From NCBI GenBank assembly GCA_965279565.1, contig OZ257249.1, positions 930,001 to 994,000 on the forward strand: a stretch of DNA of 64,000 bases, in the 5' to 3' direction. The translations under genes were made by a program, and so were the position numbers. Each line of letters begins with the position of its first letter. The first letter of the stretch is position 1. The stretch is from Tagaea sp965279565. Its GTDB lineage: Bacteria; Pseudomonadota; Alphaproteobacteria; CACIAM-22H2. The notes under the pieces were generated by a model. That model ran no database searches. It worked only from the letters and a program-made list of their open reading frames with translations, and had not been told where the DNA came from. Shown here in pieces: positions 44,337 to 54,230 of the stretch.

Positions 44337-46681
44337 CTAACCTCGGACCACCTGCCGGCGGCCCGCGGTCGGCGACTCGACGGTCAGATCGCCCGCGGCG
44401 ATGTCGCGTCGCCCCGCATCCTTGCGCACCGACACGCGAAGTTGCGCAGCGTCCCAGTCGAGGCGGACGGCACCGGTGAAATGGTCGCCGGTCGCGAGAC
44501 TCCAGCTTTCGCCGTCATCCTCGAAATGCGGACTCTCGCCAGCACCCGTGCCGGAACCGGGCACGGCATAGAGCGTGCGGGCGGGCGCATCGTGCGGCCG
44601 CACCGCCTGGATCTCGCGCGCGGCGAGCAGCAGGGCGGCACCCGCGCGCACGAACAGCGGCGGCCGGCCGAGCGGCGCTTCCACCTCGGCATATGCGCCC
44701 GCTTCGTGACGCGCGCCAGTGTGGAAGTCGACCCAGAATTCCGGGCCGGCCGGCAGATAGACGCGGCGCACGCGTTCGCCCGGCACGACGACCGGTGCCG
44801 CGAGCAGGTCGGGACCGATCAGGAACGCGTCGTGCTCGGCGAAGCATTCCGCATCGCCGTCGTAGTGGTAGAAGAGCGGTGCTATCGGCGGTGTGCCGCG
44901 CGCGTGCGCGAGCCAGCCTTGCGTGTACATCACCGGAAGCAGGCGGTAGCGCAGTTCGAGCGCGGCTCGGATCGGTGCAAGCACCTCGGCATGTGTCCAC
45001 GGTTCGGTCGCCGAACCCACGGCCGGCTTCCACGAATTCATCACGGCGCGCGGATGCAGCGCCATCATCTCGACCCAGCGGCACAGCAGCTCGGGATCGG
45101 GCCGCGGGCCGGCGAAACCGCCGATGTCGTGGCCGACCTTGCCCATGCCGGACAGCGCCATCGACAGGCCGTTGCGGATGTTCCATTTCAGCGTATGCCA
45201 GGACGTGTAGTTGTCACCCGACCAGGTCTCGGCATAACGCTGGATGCCCGGCGGGCCGGCGCGCGTGATCGTGAAGGGGCGCTTGCCCGGATCGCGCCGC
45301 TTCGTTTCCTCGAAGGTCGCGCGCGTCATCAAGAGCGCGTGCAGCGGGCGCGAGGCGGACACCGGGATGGTACGGCCAAAACCGTGCGAGCGCGAACCGT
45401 CGCGCCACGCCTCGTACTCGTTGTTGTCGTTCCAGCCGGCGTCGAACCCGACATCGAGCACCTGGGCGGCGAAATTCTTCCGCCACCAGTCTGTCGTCGC
45501 CGCGTTCGTGAAATCGAGAAAACTGCCGTGCCCGTCCCAGAACTGCTCGACGACGGGCGTGCCGTCGGGCGCGCTGAGGAATCCCTGCGAGGCGGCCCGT
45601 TCGGCATAGGCCGGATGGTCGTCGATCAGCACGGGCTTGAGATTGGCGACGGTCTTCAGTTCCATCGCGCGGAGCTTGGCGAACAGCGTCCTGGGATCCG
45701 GAAACTTGTCGCGGTTCCACGTGAACACGTAGCGCCGCTTGCCGCGGCTCGAATAGCCGGAACCGAAATGGACGGCGCTGATCGGGATGCGCTCCGCCCG
45801 GCAGCGGTCGGCGAAGCCGCCAATCACCGACTGCGCGTTCGGCGCGTCGGCGTGATGCATCGTCGTGAAGGCGAAACCGTAGCTCCAGCGCGGCGGCAGA
45901 TACGGAAGCCCCGTCAGCCGCGCGAACCCCTCGACGACATCGGCGATACGGTTCCCGAACAGCACGTAATAGTCGACGGCCGACTCCTCGACTTCCACAT
46001 GGCGGTAGATGCCGTGATAGTTCGACCGCTCGCAGCCCAGATCGACCGTAACCGGGGCGAGCGTGTCGTAGAACAGCCCGGCCACGCTCGCGTCGGGATT
46101 GCGCACGACGAAGAACGGGACGTGCTTGTAGAGCGGATCGCCGTGCTCGGCATCGTAGCCGAGCGCGTCGAGCTGCAGGCAGCGGAAGCGCCGGCCCGCG
46201 CGGTCGAGCGGCCCGGTCTTGTCGCCGAGCCCGTAATAGCGTTCGGCCGTGTCGCGCGTCTGGTAGTGGCGCAGGCGGCGGCCTTCGTCGGCGCGCACAT
46301 AGGCGGCACTCTCGCGATCGGCGAGGACCGTGCGGAAGTTTCCGTCCAGCCCGCGCCGCTCGAAGACCAGCCGCAGCGGATCGGCCAGCACGCGCACGCG
46401 GATGTCGCCGGCCGAAACGCGGTGCTCGCCGTCGACCGATTCCAGCTTCGCGGACGGGCAGGCGAACCCGGCATCGCCCGTGCGCGATCGCCCATCGCGC
46501 GGCGTGTCGCCTTCGGGCGCCACCATCCAGGTCCGGTCGACCGGGAATCCCGTGGCGGGCAGCAGCGTGACGCGCGCAAGGCCGGCCGACAGCATCGCCA
46601 CGCGCAGCGTGTGGCCGTCTTCCAGCGCGAACTCCGCCGCGTGGCCGGCCGCGCGCGCCGACGCGACCTTCTTGAACTCGA

Positions 46682-46685
<4 letters not shown>
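44337..46685 (-). CDS. Glycoside hydrolase family 31 (alpha-glucosidase/xylosidase-type)
   Basis: A 782-residue GH31 enzyme. The N-terminal beta-sandwich (~1-235) precedes the (beta/alpha)8 barrel. The nucleophile segment AGWNDNNEYEAW puts the catalytic Asp at about 420, the family WxDMNE site; the acid/base Asp is at about 491 in ETWSGDNYTSW. GLGDKTGPLDR and GFAFTTMHHAD are also family marks. It lacks a signal peptide, so acts in the cytoplasm on imported oligosaccharides. Its ATG overlaps the ABC ATPase stop, so transport and hydrolysis are coupled. The specific sugar (alpha-glucoside, xyloside or other) is not decided by motif. Confidence 0.88.
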
Positions 46686-47788
<1,103 letters not shown>

Positions 47789-47792
47789 GGCC

Positions 47793-48863
47793 CTACTTCA
47801 TGCCCGTGTTCGCGATGCCGGTCGTGATGTATTTCTGCAGGAAGGCGAAGACGAAGGTCACGGGCAGCAGCGTGAGCACCGTCATCGCCAGCAGATAGTG
47901 CGTGGCGTCGTTCATCTCGCCCTTGAACGACGAGAGGCCGAGCTGGAGCGTGAAGCTTTCCGAGCGGGTCAGCACCACGAGCGGCCACAGGAAGTCGTTC
48001 CAGCGCCAGATGATCGACAGGATCGCGAGCACGGCGAGCGCGGGAAGCGCGAGCGGCAGGATGATCCGGTAGTAGATCTTCCATTCCGAGGCGGAATCCA
48101 TGCGGGCCGCCTCGATCAGCTCGTCGGGGATCGTCAGCATGTACTGGCGCAGCAGGAACACGCCGGTCGGCGTGGCCGCACCCGGAATGATGACGCCCCA
48201 CAGCGAATCGAGCATGCCGAAATTCATCACCACGACGAACAGCGGCACGAGGATGACGGTCGCCGGCATCAGCAGCGTGGCGACGATCAGGAACATGAAC
48301 GTGTCGCGCCCGGCGAAGCGGTATTTCGACAGGGCGAAGGCCGCCATCGAGCTGATGGCGAGCGTGATCAGCGTCGCGACGACCGTGACGAAGGCGGAGT
48401 TGAGGAAATAGCGCGGGAAATAGAAGGTGCCCATGCGCCCGCCCTGCACCGTCGGCTCGGTGTAGTTCTCGGTGCGCGCGCGTACCTGTTCGTGGGCTTT
48501 CGTCGCCCGGCGCGGCACGGTGAAGGTCTCGTCAGGCTTCTGCGGATCGGCCACCAGAAGATCCGCACCCGACGGGCGGATCTGCGCGAGGATGCGCACG
48601 GTACCGTCCGATGCCGTCCATTCGACGAGCCCGACGGGCCGGGTCGATCCGGGCAGCGTCACCATCACCTGCTCGTAGGGCAGGAAGCGCGGATCGCTTT
48701 CGACGAGGGCGCGCTGCGTCTTCAGCGACGAGACGAACAGCCACACGACGGGTGCAAGGATCAGCACCACGCCGAGGGCGAGATAGGCGTAGGCGAGCGC
48801 GTCGGTCCAGTCGAAGCGGCCGGGCCGGCGCGTGCGCGTCAGGAAGGTCAGGACCCGGCCCAT
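47793..48863 (-). CDS. Carbohydrate ABC transporter permease (UgpE/MalG type), with enlarged periplasmic loop
   Basis: A 356-residue CUT1 permease. Helix 1 is at about 25-46. The EAA loop is LIEAARMDSASEWKIYYRIILPLALP near residue 250. Between helices 1 and 2 lies a loop of about 100 residues rich in Val/Thr/Gly (VMVTLPGSTRPVG, RRATKAHEQV) that is longer than in MalG and could form a beta-domain in the periplasm. The C-terminus ends QKYITTGIANTGMK. It is the second permease of the operon. Confidence 0.9.
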   Translation of the reverse strand: MGRVLTFLTRTRRPGRFDWTDALAYAYLALGVVLILAPVVWLFVSSLKTQRALVESDPRFLPYEQVMVTLPGSTRPVGLVEWTASDGTVRILAQIRPSGADLLVADPQKPDETFTVPRRATKAHEQVRARTENYTEPTVQGGRMGTFYFPRYFLNSAFVTVVATLITLAISSMAAFALSKYRFAGRDTFMFLIVATLLMPATVILVPLFVVVMNFGMLDSLWGVIIPGAATPTGVFLLRQYMLTIPDELIEAARMDSASEWKIYYRIILPLALPALAVLAILSIIWRWNDFLWPLVVLTRSESFTLQLGLSSFKGEMNDATHYLLAMTVLTLLPVTFVFAFLQKYITTGIANTGMK

Positions 48864-48864
48864 C

Positions 48865-49899
48865 TCAGCCCCCTGCCTGGCGGCGCGAAAGCGCCAGCTG
48901 CACGAGCGTGAGGACGAGGATGATGCCCGCCAGCAGCACCGACGAGGCGGCTGCGATCCCGTAGAGCTTCGCGTCGCTGACGAAGGCCGTCTCGTAGATA
49001 TGCTGGATGACCATGCGCGTGGCGGTCCCCGGCCCGCCGCCGGTCAGCACGTAGACCTCGTCGAAGACCTGGAAGGCGCGGATCAGCGACAGGACGAGGG
49101 CGACGAGCAGCGTGGGCATCAGCAGCGGCAGCGTGATGCGAAGGAACACGCGCCAGGCCGGCGTGCCGTCCATCTCGGCCGCCTCGTAGAGGTCCTTCGG
49201 GATCGCCTGCAGGCCGGCGAGCAGGATCAGCATGTAGAAGCCCAGATGCGACCACGAATAGACGAACACGATCCAGAAGAACGGCCAGCTCGTGTTCGCG
49301 TCGCCCAGCCAGTTGACCGCGCGGAACGGCGCCATCGAGATGTCGAACGGCAGGATCGCGACGAGTTCGTTGTAGCGCGCGACGATATCCGTCAGCAGTG
49401 CGTTGAGGATGCCGCGGCGCTTGAGCACCCAGTCCCACACGACCGCGACGACGACCGGCGACAGCATGACCGGATAGAAGAACATCGCGCGCCAGAAGCC
49501 GCGTGCGCGGATCTTGCGGTTGAGGACGATGGCCGTGGCGAGGGCCACGACGATCATCACCGGCACCTGCACGACCGCGAAGGCGAGCGTGTTCCACATG
49601 CCGGTCCAGAAGGCGAAGCCGGAGATCGGACAGCTCTTCGGCACGAAGATCGATTCGCACGCGAGCAGCGCTTCGTAGTTCTGCAGGCCGACGAACGGGC
49701 GCGCCGACACGAGCGTCGAACTGCCGCCGGTGAACGAGATCCAGATATTGAGGGCTGCCGGCAGGAAGCTGAACATGCCGAAGATCAGCATCGTCGGCAG
49801 CAGGAAGACGTAGGGGAGGCGCGCGAGCCCGATCCGCCGCTGGATCCACCGCATCGGCGGATCGAGTGCCGCGAGCAGCGGCAGCACGATCCAGCGCAT
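48865..49899 (-). CDS. Carbohydrate ABC transporter permease (UgpA/MalF type)
   Basis: A 344-residue CUT1 permease with six helices. FLLPTMLIFGMFSFLPAALN begins the first helix and LYEAAEMDGTPAWRVFLRITLPLLMPTL is the EAA loop. A short Cys-containing segment (ACESIFVPKSCPISG) lies in the first periplasmic loop. I chose ATG at 49899, preceded by GGGGGG; a TTG 20 codons upstream (49959) right after the SBP stop is the alternative. Stop is one base before the partner permease ATG. Confidence 0.88.
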   Translation of the reverse strand: MRWIVLPLLAALDPPMRWIQRRIGLARLPYVFLLPTMLIFGMFSFLPAALNIWISFTGGSSTLVSARPFVGLQNYEALLACESIFVPKSCPISGFAFWTGMWNTLAFAVVQVPVMIVVALATAIVLNRKIRARGFWRAMFFYPVMLSPVVVAVVWDWVLKRRGILNALLTDIVARYNELVAILPFDISMAPFRAVNWLGDANTSWPFFWIVFVYSWSHLGFYMLILLAGLQAIPKDLYEAAEMDGTPAWRVFLRITLPLLMPTLLVALVLSLIRAFQVFDEVYVLTGGGPGTATRMVIQHIYETAFVSDAKLYGIAAASSVLLAGIILVLTLVQLALSRRQAGG

Positions 49900-49960
49900 G
49901 GCCGGCCCCCCGTCGGCCCCGAAGGCCGAGGGGGAACCGGTGTCGTGTGTGCCGCTCAAC

Positions 49961-51226
49961 TCAGTTGCCGACGGCCTGCTTGATCTCTTCGTCGACCTTC
50001 TTGAAGGCCTCGTCGAGCGTGAGGCCCCCGGTGATCGCCTGCGAGATGTTGTTGGCCGTCGCGTTGAAGATCGCGACGTTGCGCTGGTAGCCCTGGAGCT
50101 GGTGGGCCTGCGCCGGGATCTTCTCGTAGTTCGCCGTGAAGACCTTCAGCGCCGCGATCGCCTGCGGCGAGACGTCCTTGCCGTAGGTCAGGCCCTTCTG
50201 CGCCAGGCCCTTGTGCGCCGGGATCTGGAGCGTGCGCTCGTAATATTCCTTGAGCACCGGTTCCGACGCCATGAACGCCATCACCTTGGCGACCGCCTGC
50301 GGATTCTTCGTCGCCTTGAAGCCGACCATCGCCGCACCGCCCGGCATCGCGGCACAACCCGCGGGGCCGCAAGGCTGCGGGATCGCCGCCCAGTCGAACC
50401 GGTCGCCGATCGTCTCGGAATAGCGCTGGATCATCCACGATCCGCCGACATGCATGACCGTGTCCTTGTTGATGAACTGGTCGGCCGCGTTCTTCCAGCG
50501 TGCACCGGAGGAACTCGGCCAGATCTCCTTCATCAGGCCTTCCTTGTGCCACTTCACCATGCGCTCGGAGAACGCCTTGAAACCGGCATCGACCACGGCG
50601 GGCTTGCCCGACGCGTCGAAATACTTCGCACCGTACGACATGGCCGGGCCTGCGAAGCGGTGGCCGGTGCGGTCCATCTCGATGCCGGAATAGACGTTGA
50701 GCTTCTTCTGCACCTGCGCGATCGACGCGGCCCAGTCGTCCCACGTCGCGGTCGGACCGGGGACGGGCACGCCGGCTTCCGCGAACATCGTCTTGTTGAC
50801 GAACGGGCCGGTGATCGTGAGCTGGGTGAGGAAGCCGTAGACGCCCTTGTCGTTCGGGCCCACGCGCATCCAGTTCAGCGTCTGGCCGAAATTCTCATTC
50901 CAGTAGGCCGCGTCGACATGCGGGGTGAGATCCAGATAGTACTTGTTGAGACCGCCGAGATTCGTCACGCGCGCCATGTCGGGACCCTGCCCGGCTTCCA
51001 GACGCGTTTCGAGCTGCTCGCGGATGACATTGAAGCCGACCTTGTCGATGACGACCTTGATGCCGGCATTCGCCTTCTCGAACCGGTCGAGCAGGTCGCG
51101 CGCGACCTCGCACTCGTTCGCGTCGGCATAGCACATGTAACGCAGCTCGACCTGCGCCTGAGCCGTGGCGATCCCGGCCAGAGCCGACAGCGCGAACGCG
51201 GCTGCAAATGTTCCGTTGATTCTCAT
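49961..51226 (-). CDS. Carbohydrate ABC transporter substrate-binding protein
   Basis: A 421-residue extracellular sugar-binding protein (SBP family 1). Signal MRINGTFAAAFALSALAGIATAQAQ, then VELRYMCYADANECEVARDLLDRFEKANAGIKV, GQGPDMARVTNLGGLNKYYLDLTPH and GGSWMIQRYSETIGDRFDW. NPQAVAKVMAFMASE and the C-terminal DEEIKQAVGN are typical. It is the first gene of the importer operon, which transcribes leftward, and likely binds an oligosaccharide or glycerol-phosphate-like solute. Confidence 0.9.
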   Translation of the reverse strand: MRINGTFAAAFALSALAGIATAQAQVELRYMCYADANECEVARDLLDRFEKANAGIKVVIDKVGFNVIREQLETRLEAGQGPDMARVTNLGGLNKYYLDLTPHVDAAYWNENFGQTLNWMRVGPNDKGVYGFLTQLTITGPFVNKTMFAEAGVPVPGPTATWDDWAASIAQVQKKLNVYSGIEMDRTGHRFAGPAMSYGAKYFDASGKPAVVDAGFKAFSERMVKWHKEGLMKEIWPSSSGARWKNAADQFINKDTVMHVGGSWMIQRYSETIGDRFDWAAIPQPCGPAGCAAMPGGAAMVGFKATKNPQAVAKVMAFMASEPVLKEYYERTLQIPAHKGLAQKGLTYGKDVSPQAIAALKVFTANYEKIPAQAHQLQGYQRNVAIFNATANNISQAITGGLTLDEAFKKVDEEIKQAVGN

Positions 51227-51250
51227 CGTTTCCCCCGTTGCGTTCTTGAA

Positions 51251-51320
51251 GGTACGGGCGTTCGCCCCTGTACCCTTGATAAGGTGCCGGTATCTGATAC
51301 AGCCGTCACGAACCTGTCAA
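51251..51320 (-). promoter_or_regulatory. Promoter, operator-like palindrome and leader hairpin of the sugar importer operon
   Basis: TTGACA (plus 51315-51320, read on the minus strand) is a full -35 box; the -10 is poor. It overlaps a GTATC-T-GATAC palindrome at 51290-51300, a likely operator. GGTAC-GGGCG-TT-CGCCC-CT-GTACC at 51251-51274 would form a leader hairpin before the SBP ATG at 51226. Confidence 0.5.
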
Positions 51321-51341
51321 TCGCAGGGCCCGAAAAATCGC

Positions 51342-51357
51342 ATGTCACGTGTAACAT
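51342..51357. promoter_or_regulatory. Operator-like palindrome at the CE15 start
   Basis: ATGTCAC-GT-GTAACAT: two 7-base arms match at six of seven positions around GT. It overlaps the ATG (51356-51358) of the divergent esterase gene and lies just upstream of the sugar-operon -35 box, so one regulator could control both directions. Confidence 0.4.
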
Positions 51358-52450
51358 GAGCATACAGCCGATACCGGACCTGCCCGATCCGTTGGCAGGT
51401 GCCGGGCGCGCCGAGTGGGAAGAGCGCATCCGGCCGGCCCTCGTCGCGAGCTACCGGCAGATCATGTATGGCCCGGTACCGCAGCCGGTTCCGGTGGAAG
51501 CCGCAATCCGTGCGCGCCACGCCGCCGCCTTCGACGCCCGGTCGGCCCGTTTCGAGATCGCGCTCAGGACCGGAATCGCAGGGATGCCGCGGGAAATCAC
51601 CCTGTCCCTCTACCTGCCGCCGCCGTCCCGCCGTCCCCCGCCTTTGTTCTTCGGGCCGAACTATGCCGGCAATGTTTCGGTCGACCCGGATCCGGCCATT
51701 CCGCTCGATGCCGGCCGGATGCGCCCCGAGCCGGACTGGGGCGTGGTCGCCAACCGCGCGACCGACGCCACGCGCGGCGTGCATGCCGGGCGCTGGCCGC
51801 TGGCGACGATCCTGGCGCGCGGCTATGCGGTCGCGACCTGGCACGACGGAAGCTTCTGCACGGACGATCCGGAGCTGAGCCGGCCCGTGCGCACCGCCGG
51901 ATTTGGCGGGGCCATCGCAGCGTGGGCCTGGGCCTTCTCGCGCGTGCTCGACGGGCTTTCCGATCTCGAACTGATCGATCCGACGCGCGTCGCCGCGATC
52001 GGGCATTCGCGTCACGGCAAGGCAGCACTGTGGGCAGGTGCGTGCGATCGGCGGATCGCGCTCGTGGTCTCCAACAACTCGGGGACCGGCGGGGCGAAGC
52101 TGTTCCGCCATGCGTCGGGCGAGACGATCGCCGACCTGTTCGCGCGCTTCCCGCACTGGTTCGCCGAGCCCTTGCGCGCCTATGCGGGGCGCGAGAACGA
52201 GCTGCCGTTCGACCAGCACCTGCTGATCGGCCTTTGCGCGCCGCGCGCCGTGTATGTGGCGAGTGCCAGCGACGACGCGTGGGCCGGCCCGGCCGGCGAG
52301 CATCAAGCGATCCAGGCGGCGGCACCTATATATGCGCTCTACGGCCACGGCACGCCGCCGCTCGGCTACCACCTGCGCGAAGGCGGCCACGGCGTGACCG
52401 CCTTCGACTGGGACCGCTATCTCGATTTCGCCGACAGGGTCCTGCGCTAG
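51356..52450 (+). CDS. CE15-like glucuronoyl esterase family protein, apparently cytoplasmic
   Basis: A 364-residue alpha/beta hydrolase resembling carbohydrate esterase family 15. The nucleophile Ser218 lies in IGHSRHGKAALWAG (family GCSRxGK; here the Cys is His), followed by VVSNNSGTGG, and His345 in REGGHG matches the catalytic His. Upstream LPPPSRRPPPLFFGPNYAGN and GYAVATW fit the family. There is no signal peptide, unlike secreted CE15 members, so it probably acts on imported uronate esters. It diverges from the sugar ABC operon and shares its control region. Four-base convergent overlap with the M81 gene. Confidence 0.82.
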   Translation: MSIQPIPDLPDPLAGAGRAEWEERIRPALVASYRQIMYGPVPQPVPVEAAIRARHAAAFDARSARFEIALRTGIAGMPREITLSLYLPPPSRRPPPLFFGPNYAGNVSVDPDPAIPLDAGRMRPEPDWGVVANRATDATRGVHAGRWPLATILARGYAVATWHDGSFCTDDPELSRPVRTAGFGGAIAAWAWAFSRVLDGLSDLELIDPTRVAAIGHSRHGKAALWAGACDRRIALVVSNNSGTGGAKLFRHASGETIADLFARFPHWFAEPLRAYAGRENELPFDQHLLIGLCAPRAVYVASASDDAWAGPAGEHQAIQAAAPIYALYGHGTPPLGYHLREGGHGVTAFDWDRYLDFADRVLR

Positions 52451-53940
52451 ACCGGATCGAACGGCCACATCGGCCGGCGCACATGCTTGAAATCCGCCGA
52501 CTTGCGGATCGGCGAGCACAACGCGCCGCTGTCGACGACGAGGATCTCGCGCGCGATGGGCGCGAACGCCGCGCGGAAATGCTGCATGGATTTCACCGCG
52601 AGCGTCTTCATCGCGCGCGGATCGATGCCCATGGCGCCGAACTGCTCGAGTTCCTTCGACTGCGTGGGATTGCTGACCACGACGATGTCGAGCCCGCCCA
52701 CGCGCAGCACCATCGACGGGCCGTGGCTGTAGGCCACGCCGCCGCCCATCGGCCCGCGCGCGACGAAGCCGCCGTCGGTCAGGCACGTCACGCGGCCGGT
52801 CAGGCGCAGCGGCGGGCCGCCGCGCGCGGCGTCGGTGTGGCCGCCGAGATCGACCGTGATGTCCTTGCCGGGCCCGGCCGCGAAACCCGCCTGCACGGCC
52901 TTCGGATCGAGGATCGCATGGAAGGCCGCGTCCTGCAGGTCGGCGTCGAGCATCGCGCGCAGCAGCGCGGTCGAATCCATGTAGGCGCCGCCGCCGGGAT
53001 TGTCGGCATAGTCGGCGATGACCAGCGGCAGCCTGGCACCCGCTTCGCCCGCCTTCGCGCGCGCCGCCACTTCCTTCAGCGAAAGCAGCTGCGGCTTCAG
53101 CGAGTCGTACTCGCGTGTCTCCCACATCGACTGCGCGAAACGTCCGGCGACCGCCTCGCCCTGCGCGCGCTTTCCGGCGTCTACCGTCACCGCGATCGAC
53201 GGGCCGACGACGCGGATGTCGGCCATGCTGAAGCCGGCCTGGATCGACACGACGAGCGCTTCGCCCGACGCCTCGACCGCGTCGGCCTCGGCCAGCAGCT
53301 TCAGCATCGGGCTGTCGGCCGGCACGCCGGCCGTGCGGCCGTGATCCACGCCTTCGAGCTGCGGGCGCTGGACGACGACGCAGACCGGCTTCACCTCGCC
53401 GCGCATCGCGCGGTCGAGAAGCCCGGCCCCCTGCGTCATCCGCTCGTACGCGTCGACATGCGGATAGGTACGGAACGAGATCAGCGAGTTCGCATTGTCA
53501 GCCATCCGCCGCGTGACGTTGGCGTGCAGGTCGAGGATCGCGACGACGGGTGCCGCACCGATCTTCGCGCGCAGCCGTTCGAGGAGCTCGCCTTCACCGT
53601 CCTCCTCGTCCTCCAGCACCATCGCACCATGCAGGAACAGGAGTGCGCCGTCGCTGCCCGGTGCCGCCGCGAGGATCGGGGCGAGGATCGCCTCGAATGC
53701 CGCGCGCGTGACCACGCCCGACGGCGTGGCCGATGCCGCGATCGGATGGCGCAGCGTCCAGCCGTAGCGGGATGCCGCGTCGAACGAGGCGCCGAGCCCG
53801 GTGCGCGTCCCCTTGAACGAGGCCGCCACACCGTTGTCGCGCGTCAGCTTGTAGGCCTCGAACGCCTCGATCGGCGTCTTGCGGACGCTGAACGTGTTGG
53901 TTTCGTGCATCACCATCGCGGTCAGGACGGTCGCCGGCAT
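52447..53940 (-). CDS. M81/MlrC-family metallopeptidase
   Basis: A 497-residue protein of the MlrC/DUF1485-DUF1497 family, named after a microcystin-degradation protein and predicted zinc peptidases. It has the N-terminal MVMHETNTFSVRKT region and the LFLHGAMVLEDEEDGEG, ILDLHANVT, SFRTYPHVDAYER and VIADYADNPGGGAYMDST motifs, with conserved His/Asp/Glu candidates for zinc. The C-terminal domain carries GGHTDAARGGPPLRL and VVVSNPTQSKELEQFGAMGIDP. ATG at 53940 is supported by GGGAGCGAAGAG. Substrate unknown; located beside sugar-uptake genes but on the other side of the CE15 gene. Confidence 0.85.
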   Translation of the reverse strand: MPATVLTAMVMHETNTFSVRKTPIEAFEAYKLTRDNGVAASFKGTRTGLGASFDAASRYGWTLRHPIAASATPSGVVTRAAFEAILAPILAAAPGSDGALLFLHGAMVLEDEEDGEGELLERLRAKIGAAPVVAILDLHANVTRRMADNANSLISFRTYPHVDAYERMTQGAGLLDRAMRGEVKPVCVVVQRPQLEGVDHGRTAGVPADSPMLKLLAEADAVEASGEALVVSIQAGFSMADIRVVGPSIAVTVDAGKRAQGEAVAGRFAQSMWETREYDSLKPQLLSLKEVAARAKAGEAGARLPLVIADYADNPGGGAYMDSTALLRAMLDADLQDAAFHAILDPKAVQAGFAAGPGKDITVDLGGHTDAARGGPPLRLTGRVTCLTDGGFVARGPMGGGVAYSHGPSMVLRVGGLDIVVVSNPTQSKELEQFGAMGIDPRAMKTLAVKSMQHFRAAFAPIAREILVVDSGALCSPIRKSADFKHVRRPMWPFDPV

Positions 53941-54153
53941 CTCTTCGCTCCCAAGGGTCGTGCTTCGCTTCGTGTCGGACCCCAACATATCCGAATCGTG
54001 CCGCATGAAAAGGCGGCGCACTTCGCGAACTGGCTAATTCGAATCCGTTCAGCCTGTTTATTGGGCGATCTGCACCGGTTCGCCGCCTGTCCGGGATGCA
54101 GTCGGGCATCCGTCGCCGGACGAATCGCCGGTTGTGAAAGGACCCGGACGCAC

Positions 54154-54171
54154 CCGGCCTTGAACTTGCAT
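54154..54171 (+). promoter_or_regulatory. Possible sigma-54 promoter of urtABCDE
   Basis: GG (54156-54157) and GC (54168-54169) are exactly 10 bases apart and the -12 side reads TTGCA, the sigma-54 pattern (GG-N10-GC). The -24 side is CGGCCT rather than TGGCAC, so the match is partial. A TGCACC half-site at 54071-54076 could be an NtrC site. The remainder of 53941-54230 has no gene. ATG at 54231 is preceded by GGGGGG. Confidence 0.45.
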
Positions 54172-54230
54172 TCGCACCTGCGGGATCAACCGCGATCGCG
54201 ATCCGCGATACGCTCAAGTGGGGGGTTTAT

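Noticed and set aside
49898..51355. Plus-strand open frame extending upstream of the CE15-like gene
   Set aside because: The upstream part is antisense to the sugar-binding protein gene; only the part from the ATG at 51356 resembles CE15.
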